Assembly (NCBI RefSeq): GCF_029892565.1
Contig: NZ_JARXVH010000010.1
Location: 186,001-250,000 of the forward strand
Origin: Streptomyces pseudovenezuelae
GTDB lineage: Bacteria > Actinomycetota > Actinomycetes > Streptomycetales > Streptomycetaceae
DNA length: 64,000 nt
Direction: 5' to 3'
Below the pieces are notes generated by a model. That model saw only the letters and a program-made list of their open reading frames with translations, ran no database searches and was not told the DNA's origin. This document shows, in pieces, positions 50,313 to 58,644 of this stretch. A program made the translations under genes and the position numbers. The number at the start of each line of letters is the position of its first letter. The stretch's first letter is position 1.

Positions 50313-50987
50313 CTACTCCTCGATGACCAGCCCCTTCGCCGCGAGAAGCGGTTCGAGGTTGCAGATCTCGACGACGGTCCGGCCCGCCCGGTACGCCGCG
50401 ATGAACTCCGCCTCGGTGTCGACCCGCTTCTGCGAGGCGGCGGCCGCCTCGGCGGCGTCCTCCTGGCGGACGACGACCACGCCGTCGGCGTCGGCCCGCA
50501 TCACGTCGCCGGGGCGGACGAGCACCCCGCCGATGGTGACCGGCTCGCACATCGGGCCGACGGTCTCCTTGACCGTGCCCTTGATGGAGACGCTGCGGGA
50601 GAAGACCGGGAACCCCAGGTCGCGCAGGTCCTCGGTGTCCCGGACGCCCGTGTCGGTGATCAGGCCGCCGAGCCCTTTGGCCTGGCAGGCGTTGGCGAGG
50701 ACGTCACCGAAGGAGCCCGCCTCCTCGTAGGCGCCGGCGGACACGACCACGACGTCGCCGGGCTGGGCGTAGGCGATGGCGGTCTGGAGCATCAGGTTGT
50801 CGCGCGGCGCGCACTGGACGGTGAAGGCGGGGCCGCACAGGGACATGCGGTGGTCGACCGGCTTGATCGCCGAGTCCAGCGCCCCGAGCCGGCCCTGTGC
50901 CTCGTGGATGGTGGCCGAGGAGAAGGCGCTCAACTGCCTGACGACGGAGGGTTCCGGCCGCTCGAACTTGGTGCTGACGCGGATCAT
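50313..50987 (-). CDS. RraA-type 4-hydroxy-2-oxoacid aldolase / oxaloacetate decarboxylase
   Basis: 224 residues, RraA/HMG-CHA aldolase fold. Family marks: SSATIHEAQGRLGAL, GPAFTVQCAPRDNLM, the GDVLANACQAKG loop and ITDTGVRDTEDL with the D...R pair that binds the substrate carboxylates and Mg. The presence of the catalytic loop and the length suggest a class II pyruvate aldolase (for example 4-carboxy-4-hydroxy-2-oxoadipate or 4-hydroxy-4-methyl-2-oxoglutarate type) rather than an RNase E inhibitor. Last gene of the minus-strand catabolic group; nine bp separate it from the aminotransferase gene. Confidence 0.82.
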   Translation of the reverse strand: MIRVSTKFERPEPSVVRQLSAFSSATIHEAQGRLGALDSAIKPVDHRMSLCGPAFTVQCAPRDNLMLQTAIAYAQPGDVVVVSAGAYEEAGSFGDVLANACQAKGLGGLITDTGVRDTEDLRDLGFPVFSRSVSIKGTVKETVGPMCEPVTIGGVLVRPGDVMRADADGVVVVRQEDAAEAAAASQKRVDTEAEFIAAYRAGRTVVEICNLEPLLAAKGLVIEE

Positions 50988-50996
50988 GATGACCTT

Positions 50997-52217
50997 TCAG
51001 ACGGAGGGTGCGGCGGCGGACTTCAGTGCGGCGCAGGCCGTCGCGATGCGCTCGCACGCCTCGGTGAGGACGTCCGTCGACGTGGCGAACGAGATACGGA
51101 AGTAGCCGGGCGCGCCGTAGGCCGAACCGTGGATCACCGCGACCTGCCCGCTGTCGAGCAGGTGGCGCGCGAAGTCCTCGTCGTTCTCGATCCGGTGTCC
51201 GTCCGGCGTCAACTTCCCAATGGCTTCTTGGCAGTTGACCAGGAGGTAGAAACCGCCGTCCGGGACGGTGCAGCTGAGCCCGGGGACGTCGTTGACGAGC
51301 TTCACGGTCGCGTCCCGACGCGCGCGGTAGACCCGCACGGTGTCCCGCACGAAGTCCTGCGGCCCGGTGAGCGCGGCGGCAGCGGCGGCCTGGCTCACGG
51401 AGGACGGGCAGGAAGAGGTCTGGGACTGGAGGGTGTTGATCGCGGTCACCAGGTCCGCCGGGCCGACCCCGTACCCGATACGCCACCCGGTCATCGCGTA
51501 CGTCTTGGAGACGCCGTTGGTGAGGAACACCCGGTCGGCCAGGCGGGGTTCGACGGCGGCGAGGGACGGGGCGTCCTCATAGCCGTACCAGATCTCGTCG
51601 TAGATCTCGTCGGTGAGGACGCCGACGTGCGGGTGGGCCAGCAACACCTGGGCCAGTGCCTGGAGTTCCGCGACGGTGTAGGCGGATCCGGTGGGATTGC
51701 CCGGGGTGTTGAGGACGACCCAGCGCGTGTGCTCGGTGATCGCCGCCCCGAGCCGTTCCGGCATGAGCTTGAAGCCCTCCGCCTCCGGGCAGTCGACGAT
51801 GACCGGAGTGCCGTCGTTGGCGCGGACCATGTCCGGATAGGACACCCAGTACGGGGCGGGGACGATGACCTCGTCCCCTTCGTCCAGGGTGGCCATCAGG
51901 GCGAGGAAGATGACCTGCTTGGCGCCACCGCCCACCGTGATCTGCGCGTCCGTGAACTCCAATCCGTGGCGTTCGCGGAGTTTCCCGACGATCGCGGCGC
52001 GCAGGGCCGAAGTGCCGTTCACGGGCGTGTACTTGGTCTCGCCCGCCTCGATGGCCTTGATCGCGGCGGCCTTGACGTGGTCGGAGGTGTCGAAGTCGGG
52101 CTCGCCCACGGTCAGGTCGAGGATGGTGAGCCCCTGGCTCTTCAGCTCGCGCACGCGCTGCGCCGCCGCCGTACTCGGCGAGGGCTTGATGCGGCGCAGT
52201 CGCTCTGCCGTCTTCAT
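50997..52217 (-). CDS. Class I/II PLP-dependent aminotransferase (aspartate-type)
   Basis: 406 residues. Aspartate aminotransferase I-gamma pattern: LTVGEPDFDTSDHV, ETKYTPVNGTSALR, NTPGNPTGSAY, DEIYDEIWY, the PLP lysine in NGVSKTYAMTGWRIGYG and RISFATS (carboxylate Arg). Would convert an amino acid, probably acidic or aromatic, to its 2-oxo acid. Four bp after the SDR stop; its product could feed the aldolase encoded next. Confidence 0.9.
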   Translation of the reverse strand: MKTAERLRRIKPSPSTAAAQRVRELKSQGLTILDLTVGEPDFDTSDHVKAAAIKAIEAGETKYTPVNGTSALRAAIVGKLRERHGLEFTDAQITVGGGAKQVIFLALMATLDEGDEVIVPAPYWVSYPDMVRANDGTPVIVDCPEAEGFKLMPERLGAAITEHTRWVVLNTPGNPTGSAYTVAELQALAQVLLAHPHVGVLTDEIYDEIWYGYEDAPSLAAVEPRLADRVFLTNGVSKTYAMTGWRIGYGVGPADLVTAINTLQSQTSSCPSSVSQAAAAAALTGPQDFVRDTVRVYRARRDATVKLVNDVPGLSCTVPDGGFYLLVNCQEAIGKLTPDGHRIENDEDFARHLLDSGQVAVIHGSAYGAPGYFRISFATSTDVLTEACERIATACAALKSAAAPSV

Positions 52218-52221
52218 GTGA

Positions 52222-52965
52222 TCAGCCCTCCCTGCGCTCGAAGTTGAGGCCGCCGGGGACCTGGAAGGTGGGCAGGATCTCGATGTGGCCGATGTTGACG
52301 TGCCGGGGCGCGTCGACGGCGAACTCGATGGCGTCGGCGATGTCCTCGGGCTTGAGGGACTCGTAGCCGTCGTAGAACTCGCGCTGGGCGGCCTCCATGT
52401 CGCCGAGCAGCCGGCCGAAGATCTCCGTCTCCACCCGGCCGGGGCAGATCTCGCTGACGCGGACCCGGCGGCCGTAGCCGTCGACCCGCAGTTGGCGGGA
52501 GAGGGTGTGCACGGCCGCCTTGGTGGCGTGGTAGATCGTGTTGCCGCCGAAGTTGTAGACACCGGCGATGGAGCTGATGTTGACGATGTGGCCGAGGTCG
52601 CGCTCGACCATGCCGGGCATCAGCAGGCGGACCAGGTGCAGCACGGACTGGATGTTGACGGCGACCTGCTCGTCGACGGCGAACTCGTCGGCGGTGAGGA
52701 TGTTGCCGGTGCGCGAGACGCCCGCGTTGTTGACGAGGACGTCGATCTCCAGGCCGTCCAGGACGGCGGTGAGCGCCTCGGTGTCGGTGATGTCGACGGC
52801 GTGCGGGATGCAACCGGTCTCGTCGGCAAGGGTGTTGAGCCGTTCGGCGTTGCGGGCCACGGCGTGGACTTCCAGGCCTCGCTTGGCGAGTCGCTCGACG
52901 ACCACGGCTCCGATGCCGGTCGACGCTCCGGTGACGAGGGCCGTCCTGTAGTCGGAGATGGGCAT
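52222..52965 (-). CDS. Short-chain dehydrogenase/reductase
   Basis: 247 residues, classical SDR. TGASTGIG cofactor motif, NNAGVS, catalytic Ser in IVNISSIAG, and YHATK. An acidic residue is not obvious after the second strand (VARNAERL), suggesting NADP. Oxidises or reduces a hydroxy/oxo group in the pathway of the surrounding genes. Confidence 0.9.
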   Translation of the reverse strand: MPISDYRTALVTGASTGIGAVVVERLAKRGLEVHAVARNAERLNTLADETGCIPHAVDITDTEALTAVLDGLEIDVLVNNAGVSRTGNILTADEFAVDEQVAVNIQSVLHLVRLLMPGMVERDLGHIVNISSIAGVYNFGGNTIYHATKAAVHTLSRQLRVDGYGRRVRVSEICPGRVETEIFGRLLGDMEAAQREFYDGYESLKPEDIADAIEFAVDAPRHVNIGHIEILPTFQVPGGLNFERREG

Positions 52966-53035
52966 GCTGAGGGCTCCTTGCTGTGCGGGGTGGGGGGTGT
53001 GCGGGTGCCGAGAGGTGTGCGGGTGCCGGGGGCGG

Positions 53036-54346
53036 TCAGGCGTCGCGCAGGGGCAGGTGCGCCCGGTCCGTCACCCGGGAGACGGCGATGAGCGTGCCGA
53101 GCGCGGTGATGACGGCGTAGAAGGCCGGCATGTTGACGTTGCCCGTGCGGTCGATCAGATAGGTCATGAGCAGGGGGGCCGTGCCGCCGAAGAGGGCCGA
53201 GGAGACGTTGTAGCCCAGGCCGTAGGCCGAGTAGCGCACCCGGGTCGGGAAGAGTTCGACGAGCAGGATGTGGATGACGCCCGTGTGCCCGGCGAAGACG
53301 ACGGCCATGATGCAGGCGCCGATGACGGCGAGGGCCACGTTGCCGGTGCCGATCAGCAGGTAACAGGGGATGCCCACGATGGCCATGGCGATCGCGGCCC
53401 CGGCGATGACCTTCTTGCGCCCGATCCGGTCGGAAAGACGGCCCATGTAGGGGATGGCGATACAGATCGCGACCAGGCTGGAGGCGGTGACGAGGAGGCC
53501 CTGGACCTTGCCGAAGTCCAGCTCGCTGCTCATGAAGGTGGGCATGTAGCTGAACAGGACGTAGTAACCGGAGCCGTTCATCAGCGGGATGAACAGGGCC
53601 AGCAGCATGGCACGGCGGTGCTCGGGAGAGGTGAACGCCTCTTTGAGGGGGTTCTTGGACAGCCCGTCCTCTTCTTTGAGGCGCGTGAAGTTGGGCGTGT
53701 CGCTGATGCGCTTGCGGATGTAGATGCCGGTGATGCCGAGCGGCACGGCGAGCAGGAACGGGATGCGCCAGCCCCAGGACTGCATGCGGTCGTCGCCGAG
53801 TCCGCTGGTCATGGCGGCGGCGACCAGGGTGCCGGTGAGCAGGGCGAGGAACGAGGCGATCTGCGCGTAGCTGGTGTAGAGGCCGCGCTTGCCCTCAGGG
53901 GCGTGCTCGGCGAGGAAGCTCATGGCGCCCGAGGCCTCGCCGCCGACGGAGAAGCCCTGGGCGACGCGCAGCAGGACCAGCAGGGTGGGCGCCGCGACAC
54001 CGATGCTCGCGTAGGTGGGCAGGATGCCGATGGCCGCGGTGGCGATGCTGATCAGCATGATGACGAAGACCAGCATCCGCTGGCGTCCGATGCGGTCGCC
54101 GAGGTGACCGCAGATGACCGCGCCGAGGGGGCGGAAGAAGAAGGAGACGGCGTAGCCGAGGAAGACGAGCTGGATGGCGTTGTCCGAGCCGGGGAAGAAG
54201 ACCGCGGCGAGCGATCCGGCCATGAAGCCGAAGATGCCGTTGTCGTAGAGCTCGGCGAAGATCCCGACGCATCCCGCGAGGGTGACCTTGCGGGCAGTTC
54301 TGGGATCGACGGTGTTGGGGACTGGCTGAGCGGCCACGGTGCTCAT
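53036..54346 (-). CDS. MFS transporter, metabolite:H+ symporter type
   Basis: 436 residues with twelve membrane helices. The GHLGDRIGRQRML loop between helices 2 and 3 and a second GRLSDRIGRKKV loop in the other half are MFS signatures; the arrangement and RKRISDTPNF central loop match the proline-betaine/shikimate/alpha-ketoglutarate (MHS) family, which imports organic acids and betaines. Probably brings the substrate of this catabolic island into the cell. Confidence 0.9.
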   Translation of the reverse strand: MSTVAAQPVPNTVDPRTARKVTLAGCVGIFAELYDNGIFGFMAGSLAAVFFPGSDNAIQLVFLGYAVSFFFRPLGAVICGHLGDRIGRQRMLVFVIMLISIATAAIGILPTYASIGVAAPTLLVLLRVAQGFSVGGEASGAMSFLAEHAPEGKRGLYTSYAQIASFLALLTGTLVAAAMTSGLGDDRMQSWGWRIPFLLAVPLGITGIYIRKRISDTPNFTRLKEEDGLSKNPLKEAFTSPEHRRAMLLALFIPLMNGSGYYVLFSYMPTFMSSELDFGKVQGLLVTASSLVAICIAIPYMGRLSDRIGRKKVIAGAAIAMAIVGIPCYLLIGTGNVALAVIGACIMAVVFAGHTGVIHILLVELFPTRVRYSAYGLGYNVSSALFGGTAPLLMTYLIDRTGNVNMPAFYAVITALGTLIAVSRVTDRAHLPLRDA

Positions 54347-54734
54347 GGCGTCTCCTGTCTGGGCAGCAGGCGTGGGATGAGGGCGTTACGGCTCCGTGCG
54401 GGGTGCTTCCAGCGGGTTGGCGGGGAGCGGGTGAGCGGGTGCGGGTGGGTTTTGGGTGCGGGTGAGCTGTGTGCGGGTGGGGGGAGCGGATGCGGTTTTC
54501 GTGCGGCCCGGTGGGGGCTGGTCGCGCAGTTCCCCGCGCCCCTTCGAAGTGCGGGTGGGGGGAGCGGATGCGGTTTTCGTGCGGCCCGGTGGGGGCTGGT
54601 CGCGCAGTTCCCCGCGCCCCTTCGAAGTGCGGGTGGGGGGAGCGGATGCGGATTTCGTGCGGCCCGGTGGGGGCTGGTCGCGCAGTTCCCCGCGCCCCTT
54701 CGAAAGCGGGCCTGTGGTGAAGAGGTGCGGGGCG
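54347..54734. other. 388-bp intergenic region containing the repeat tract
   Basis: Lies between the pxpC stop and MFS start. Besides the three 78-bp repeats it has a G-quadruplex-like motif (54429-54449, four GGG runs) about 90 bp upstream of the MFS start. No gene is credible here; the open frame through the repeats exists only because 78 is divisible by three. Confidence 0.7.
54471..54704. repeat. Three tandem 78-bp repeats carrying a streptomycete-type palindrome
   Basis: Units 54471-54548, 54549-54626 and 54627-54704 are identical except one T-to-A change in the third (GGTTTTC to GGATTTC). Each contains CTGGTCGCGCAGTTCCCCGC flanked by GGGG/CCCC, a hairpin sequence I recognise as widely dispersed between genes in streptomycetes, usually as a single copy and probably a terminator. 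Confidence 0.9.
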
Positions 54735-55721
54735 TCAGGTCCCCGCGGGTGCGCGGATGCGCAGGGCGTCGAAGGCCGTGCGGACCCGGGATCTCAGGGC
54801 GTCGATGGCGTTGCGTTGTGCGCGGTGGGCGGCGACCGCCTGGTCGAGGGTGCGATGGCGGAAGCTGATGGTCTGCCCGGGGCGTACCTGCCCCAGGGCG
54901 GACAGACCGGTGGCGGTGACGACGGCGAGGACGGGGTAGCCGGCCGTGACACCGCGACCGCGGTGCAGTACGAGGAGTTCGTCCCCCGCGGGTACTTCGA
55001 CGGCGCCGATCGGGACGCCCCGGGAGAGCACCTCGCCCTTGGTGACGCGGCGAGGCACCTCCCCCTGCAGCCGCAGACCGATGTGGTTGCTGCGCGGCGT
55101 GACGGTGAAGGGGGCGTCGAACAGGCGCCGTCCCGTGTCGCCGAACTCGGCCCGGTCGGGGCCGTCGGTGACGTCGATGGTCCAGCTGGTGGGGAACGGG
55201 GGGACGGGCGCCTTCAGGCGGAACAGCGGGATCCGCGAGAAGGGGTGGTCGAGGGGCGGGCAGGCCGTGCGCAGGACGAGTTCGTCGCCGGTGCTCAGGG
55301 CGGGCCCGAAGCCGAGGATCGTGTCGGGAGCGCAGCTGCCCTGAAGCCGGTCCGCCTCGAACGAGCCGAGTACGGCCAGGTAGACGCGCAGCCCCTGCCG
55401 GATCCCGCTGACCTTGACGGTCTCACCGGCGCGCACCGGAACGGGTTCCCACTGCGGCCGTACGCCTCCTTCGACGGTCACGTCGGCGGGGGCGCCGGTC
55501 ACGGCGATGAGGATGTCGCTGGAGGGCACGCACGCGAAGTCGAGGGCCGTGATCTCCAGCAGCGGGGCCCGCTCGTCGTTGCCGCACAGGACGTTGGCGA
55601 CGCGCGCCGAGTGCTGGTCGGCGGCTCCGTTGGCGGGCAGCCCGTAGCGGGAGCGGCCGACGCGGCCGAGGTCCTGCACGGTGACGATGCCCGCGGTGCG
55701 GATGGTGAGGGTGTCAGCCAT
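54735..55721 (-). CDS. pxpC: 5-oxoprolinase subunit PxpC (KipA-like carboxyltransferase domain)
   Basis: 328 residues. Typical start IRTAGIVTVQDLGRVG, then GLPANGAADQHSARVANVL, LGFGPALSTGD and SNHIGLRLQG. The family was once called biotin-dependent carboxyltransferase; together with PxpA and PxpB it forms an ATP-dependent 5-oxoprolinase that opens pyroglutamate to glutamate. Its start overlaps the pxpB stop by eight bases. Confidence 0.88.
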   Translation of the reverse strand: MADTLTIRTAGIVTVQDLGRVGRSRYGLPANGAADQHSARVANVLCGNDERAPLLEITALDFACVPSSDILIAVTGAPADVTVEGGVRPQWEPVPVRAGETVKVSGIRQGLRVYLAVLGSFEADRLQGSCAPDTILGFGPALSTGDELVLRTACPPLDHPFSRIPLFRLKAPVPPFPTSWTIDVTDGPDRAEFGDTGRRLFDAPFTVTPRSNHIGLRLQGEVPRRVTKGEVLSRGVPIGAVEVPAGDELLVLHRGRGVTAGYPVLAVVTATGLSALGQVRPGQTISFRHRTLDQAVAAHRAQRNAIDALRSRVRTAFDALRIRAPAGT

Positions 55722-56472
55722 GGTGGTCCACCAGGTCCGCCGAGTTCGCCAGGCCCGCCGAGTCCACCAGGTCCGCGAGGCTCAAGTCGGCGTATTCGTC
55801 CCACTGTTGGGGCGTGATGGGGCGGAAGCGGAAGGTGTCGCCGGGCTGGTAGGCGGTGATCGGGTCGCTGTGCAGGTCGAGGATGCGCACGGGGGTGCGG
55901 CCCAGGAGCGGCCAGCCGCCGGGCGAGGGCATCGGGCAGATGACCGCCTGCCGGCCGGCGGCGGCGACCGAACCGGGATCGACGCGGGTCCGGGGCGAGG
56001 CAAGGCGCGGCACGGGCTTCGGGAAGGGCGGACCGTCCGTCATCGGCGCCCCGGCGGGCGCGCCGAGGCAGCGGACGGTCAGGTCGGAACCGGAGTGCAG
56101 CTCGACGACCTCGCCCTCGCTCAGGCCGAGTTGGGCGGCCACCTCGGGCAGATCGGGACCGTACTCACCGCCGTAGACGACGGGGACGACGAAGTGGCGC
56201 GGCGGGGTGATCGGTTCGGGATGCGGGCCGAGGCGGGCGGCCTCGTGCGCCAGCACGCTCCGTACGGTGGCGTGATCCGTGCTGGTGCAGTCGAACTCCA
56301 CGAGCAGGGCGTCGTAGGTGGGCACCACGTCGTGGCCACCGGTCAGCCGGACGGCGTCCAGGGCGTCGGCGAGGGCGTGCACGAGCCGCCAGGCGGCCTC
56401 GGCGTCCAGGCCGACGGCCTTGGCCACCAGGGCGGAGTCGCCGCAGTCGGTGATGGTGACGTTGCCGTTCAT
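55714..56472 (-). CDS. pxpB: 5-oxoprolinase subunit PxpB (KipI-like)
   Basis: 252 residues from ATG 56472, where the family domain begins (VTITDCGDSALVA). GTG 56502, overlapping the pxpA stop as GTGA, is a real alternative. KipI features: HFVVPVVYGGEYGPDLPEVA, SGSDLTVRCLGAPAGAPMTD (diverged from the usual YxxxFLGFxPGFxYL) and GRQAVICPMPSPGGWPLLGR. The C-terminal end contains repeated LVDSAGLANSADLVDHHG. Confidence 0.86.
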   Translation of the reverse strand: MNGNVTITDCGDSALVAKAVGLDAEAAWRLVHALADALDAVRLTGGHDVVPTYDALLVEFDCTSTDHATVRSVLAHEAARLGPHPEPITPPRHFVVPVVYGGEYGPDLPEVAAQLGLSEGEVVELHSGSDLTVRCLGAPAGAPMTDGPPFPKPVPRLASPRTRVDPGSVAAAGRQAVICPMPSPGGWPLLGRTPVRILDLHSDPITAYQPGDTFRFRPITPQQWDEYADLSLADLVDSAGLANSADLVDHHG

Positions 56473-56498
56473 GTCAGGGCTCTTCTTGGGCAGGCCGT

Positions 56499-57287
56499 TC
56501 ACGTGGGACACCCCTTGCCGCTCAGGACCTTGTCGAGCGAGGTGATCTCGACACCGGCGGCGAGAAGCTGCTCGCGGATACGGCCGGCCAGCGCGATCGC
56601 GCCGGGGCTGTCCCCGTGCAGCAGGACGGTGTCGCAGGCGACCTTGACGTCCGTGCCGTCGGCGCTGCGGATGAGGCCTTCGGTGACCATGCGCAGGGTG
56701 CGTCCGGCGACCTCGTCGGGGTCGTGGATCACCGCGCCGGGCTCGGAGCGCGGGACGAGGGTCCCGTCGGCGCGGTACGCGCGGTCCGCGATTCCCACGA
56801 TGCCCACGCGCAGTCCGCGGGCGCGGGCCGCGTCGGCCAGCTCGCCGTCCTGCGCCAGCACGATCAGCGACTCGTCCAGGGCGGCCACGGCGTCCACGAC
56901 GGCACGGGCGTAGTCGGCGCGTACGGCGACCAGGTTGCCCAGCCGGCCGTGCGGGGCGACGTGGTGCACCCGGGTGCCGTACGCGACGGCGAACGCCTGC
57001 AGAGCACCGATCTGGTAGAGCACGTCCGTGCGGACCTCCTCCGGCGTGAGGTCCATCGCGCGGCGGCCGAAGCCGACCAGGTCGGGAAAGCTCGGGTGCG
57101 CGCCGACGGCCACCCGCTTCTCCACGCAGGTCCGCACGGTGGCGTCCATGATGCGCGGATCACCGGCGTGGAATCCGCAGGCCACATTGGCGGAGGTCAG
57201 CATCTCCAGAAGGGCAGCGTCGTCGCCCATTGTGTACGCGCCGAATCCCTCACCGAGATCGGCGACGAGATCAACCATGGGGGTCAT
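56499..57287 (-). CDS. pxpA: 5-oxoprolinase subunit PxpA (LamB/YcsF)
   Basis: 262 residues. LamB/YcsF motifs: VDLVADLGEGFGAY, TSANVACGFHAGDP, VAVGAHPSFPDLVGFGRR and VHHVAPHGRLGN. Metal-dependent deacetylase-like barrel that, with PxpBC, hydrolyses 5-oxoproline using ATP. In this copy the usual KPHGALYN becomes APHGRLGN, so the Lys is replaced, which could alter substrate choice. ATG 57287 has GGAGG five bases upstream. First gene of the minus-strand group, divergent from a LysR gene. Confidence 0.88.
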   Translation of the reverse strand: MTPMVDLVADLGEGFGAYTMGDDAALLEMLTSANVACGFHAGDPRIMDATVRTCVEKRVAVGAHPSFPDLVGFGRRAMDLTPEEVRTDVLYQIGALQAFAVAYGTRVHHVAPHGRLGNLVAVRADYARAVVDAVAALDESLIVLAQDGELADAARARGLRVGIVGIADRAYRADGTLVPRSEPGAVIHDPDEVAGRTLRMVTEGLIRSADGTDVKVACDTVLLHGDSPGAIALAGRIREQLLAAGVEITSLDKVLSGKGCPT

Positions 57288-57602
57288 GACGTCCTCCGCG
57301 AGGGAATGCCGGAAAGGGAGAATCCGGGGAAGGCGAAACCGGGGAAGGCGAAGGCATCACGTCTTCGTGACATCCGGGAAATGATCCGCACACCTCGGAC
57401 ACGAACAATGAATTCTTCGAGCCGTTCCGGTGTGGATGTTCCGCTCAACTTATTCCGCTCGTCGCGTGATCGCCAATATCCGTTCGGTCTGGCGTTATCG
57501 CGAACCGCTATGACTCCCCTCACACCCGCCACTCACCGGGGCTGTGCTCGGGGGAGATCCCTCCTTACGATGAGGCTTCGCTCCATCTGGAAGGCCCCGC
57601 GC
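57288..57602. promoter_or_regulatory. Divergent pxpA-lysR control region
   Basis: 315 bp without a gene, lower in G+C than its surroundings. It contains a direct repeat CCGGGGAAGGCGAA (57324-57337, 57339-57352; 15-bp step), a palindrome TCACG-TCTT-CGTGA (57357-57370) and an A/T-rich patch around 57400-57500. Binding sites for the LysR protein are likely here. Confidence 0.5.
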
Positions 57603-58508
57603 ATGGACACCAGGCGTCTGTACTCGTTCATCAAGATCATCGACGCGGGGAGCATCACGCGCGCGGCCGACATCCTGCACATCGCCCAGCCCGCGCTCAG
57701 CCAGCAACTGTCCGCGCTGGAGGCGCAGTTCGGCCAGCAGCTGCTGATCCGCAGCAAGCGCGGGGTCGCCCCGACCGAGGCGGGCCGGGCGCTGTACCAG
57801 CACGCCCAGCTGATCCTGCGGCAGGTGGACCTCGCCCACGCGGCCGTCGGGGTCTCCGGCCGGGCCCCCGCCGGCAGCGTGTCGGTCGGCCTCGCGCCGT
57901 ACAGCCTGGGCGCGGCCCTCGCCCTGCCCCTGCTCACGAGCGTGCGCGAGCGCTACCCGGACATCCTGCTGCACATCAACGAGAACTTCGGCGGCGTGAT
58001 CAGCGAGGCGATCATGACGGGCCGGATGGACATGGCGTTCATCTACGGAGCCGGCCCGCTGCGGGGTGTGCAGTACGAGCCCGTACGCACGGAGGACCTG
58101 TTCCTGATCGGCGCACCCGGCGAGACGGCCCCGCCGGGGCAGGGCGAGGTGCACCTGGAGGAGCTGGCGAGCGTGCCCCTGCTCCTCCCCAGCCGCATCC
58201 ACACCATCCGCCAGGTCGTGGACGCCGCCTTCCAGCAGGCCTCCCTCCAGCTGAACGTGGTCGGCGAGGTCGAATCCGCGCTGACGCTCGTCAACGCCGT
58301 GGACGCGGGCCTGGGCGCCACGGTGCTGCCCTGGTCGGCGGCGCGCGCCATCCTGGACGCCCGCTCCCTGTCCGTACGGCGGATCGTGGAGCCGGTCATC
58401 CAGGTCAAGCTGTCCCTGGTGACGTCGGACAACCAGCCTCTCTCCGAGCCCGCATTGGCGGTGCACGATCTGTTCCTGGAACTGATCGAGGATAAGGATC
58501 GCCGATAG
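57603..58508 (+). CDS. LysR-family regulator of the catabolic island
   Basis: 301 residues. Helix-turn-helix: MDTRRLYSFIKIIDAGSITR and AADILHIAQPALSQQLSALE at the N-terminus; effector domain from about 92 (VSVGLAPYSLGAALALPLL). Its sequence style is like Nac/Cbl-type LysR proteins. Divergent from pxpA and followed co-directionally by a 2-hydroxyacid dehydrogenase gene, so it probably activates both sides. GGAAGG is eight bases before ATG 57603. Confidence 0.9.
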   Translation: MDTRRLYSFIKIIDAGSITRAADILHIAQPALSQQLSALEAQFGQQLLIRSKRGVAPTEAGRALYQHAQLILRQVDLAHAAVGVSGRAPAGSVSVGLAPYSLGAALALPLLTSVRERYPDILLHINENFGGVISEAIMTGRMDMAFIYGAGPLRGVQYEPVRTEDLFLIGAPGETAPPGQGEVHLEELASVPLLLPSRIHTIRQVVDAAFQQASLQLNVVGEVESALTLVNAVDAGLGATVLPWSAARAILDARSLSVRRIVEPVIQVKLSLVTSDNQPLSEPALAVHDLFLELIEDKDRR

Positions 58509-58584
58509 CGTCAGAAGAATCCGCTATTTGTTTACGGTGACGGCCCCGACTAGCTTTTTGGGAAACCGTCCGCCTGGTCGACAA

Positions 58585-58626
58585 TGCACGGCTTGTGCAC
58601 GACATATGCACGGCTCGCGCACGGCT
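58585..58626. repeat. GCACGGCT repeats upstream of the 2-hydroxyacid dehydrogenase gene
   Basis: TGCACGGCT at 58585-58593 and 58607-58615 and CGCACGGCT at 58618-58626 (steps of 22 and 11 bp, in helical phase), plus a related TGCACGAC at 58596-58603. The last copy ends 18 bp before the start codon, so they may be regulator sites. Confidence 0.5.
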
Positions 58627-58644
58627 CGTCACTGGAGAAACCAG

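Noticed and set aside
54469..54720. A repeat protein with three 26-residue units (CGWGERMRFSCGPVGAGRAV-type)
   Set aside because: It exists only because the 78-bp DNA repeat is a multiple of three; no ribosome site, and it is built from a dispersed non-coding palindrome.
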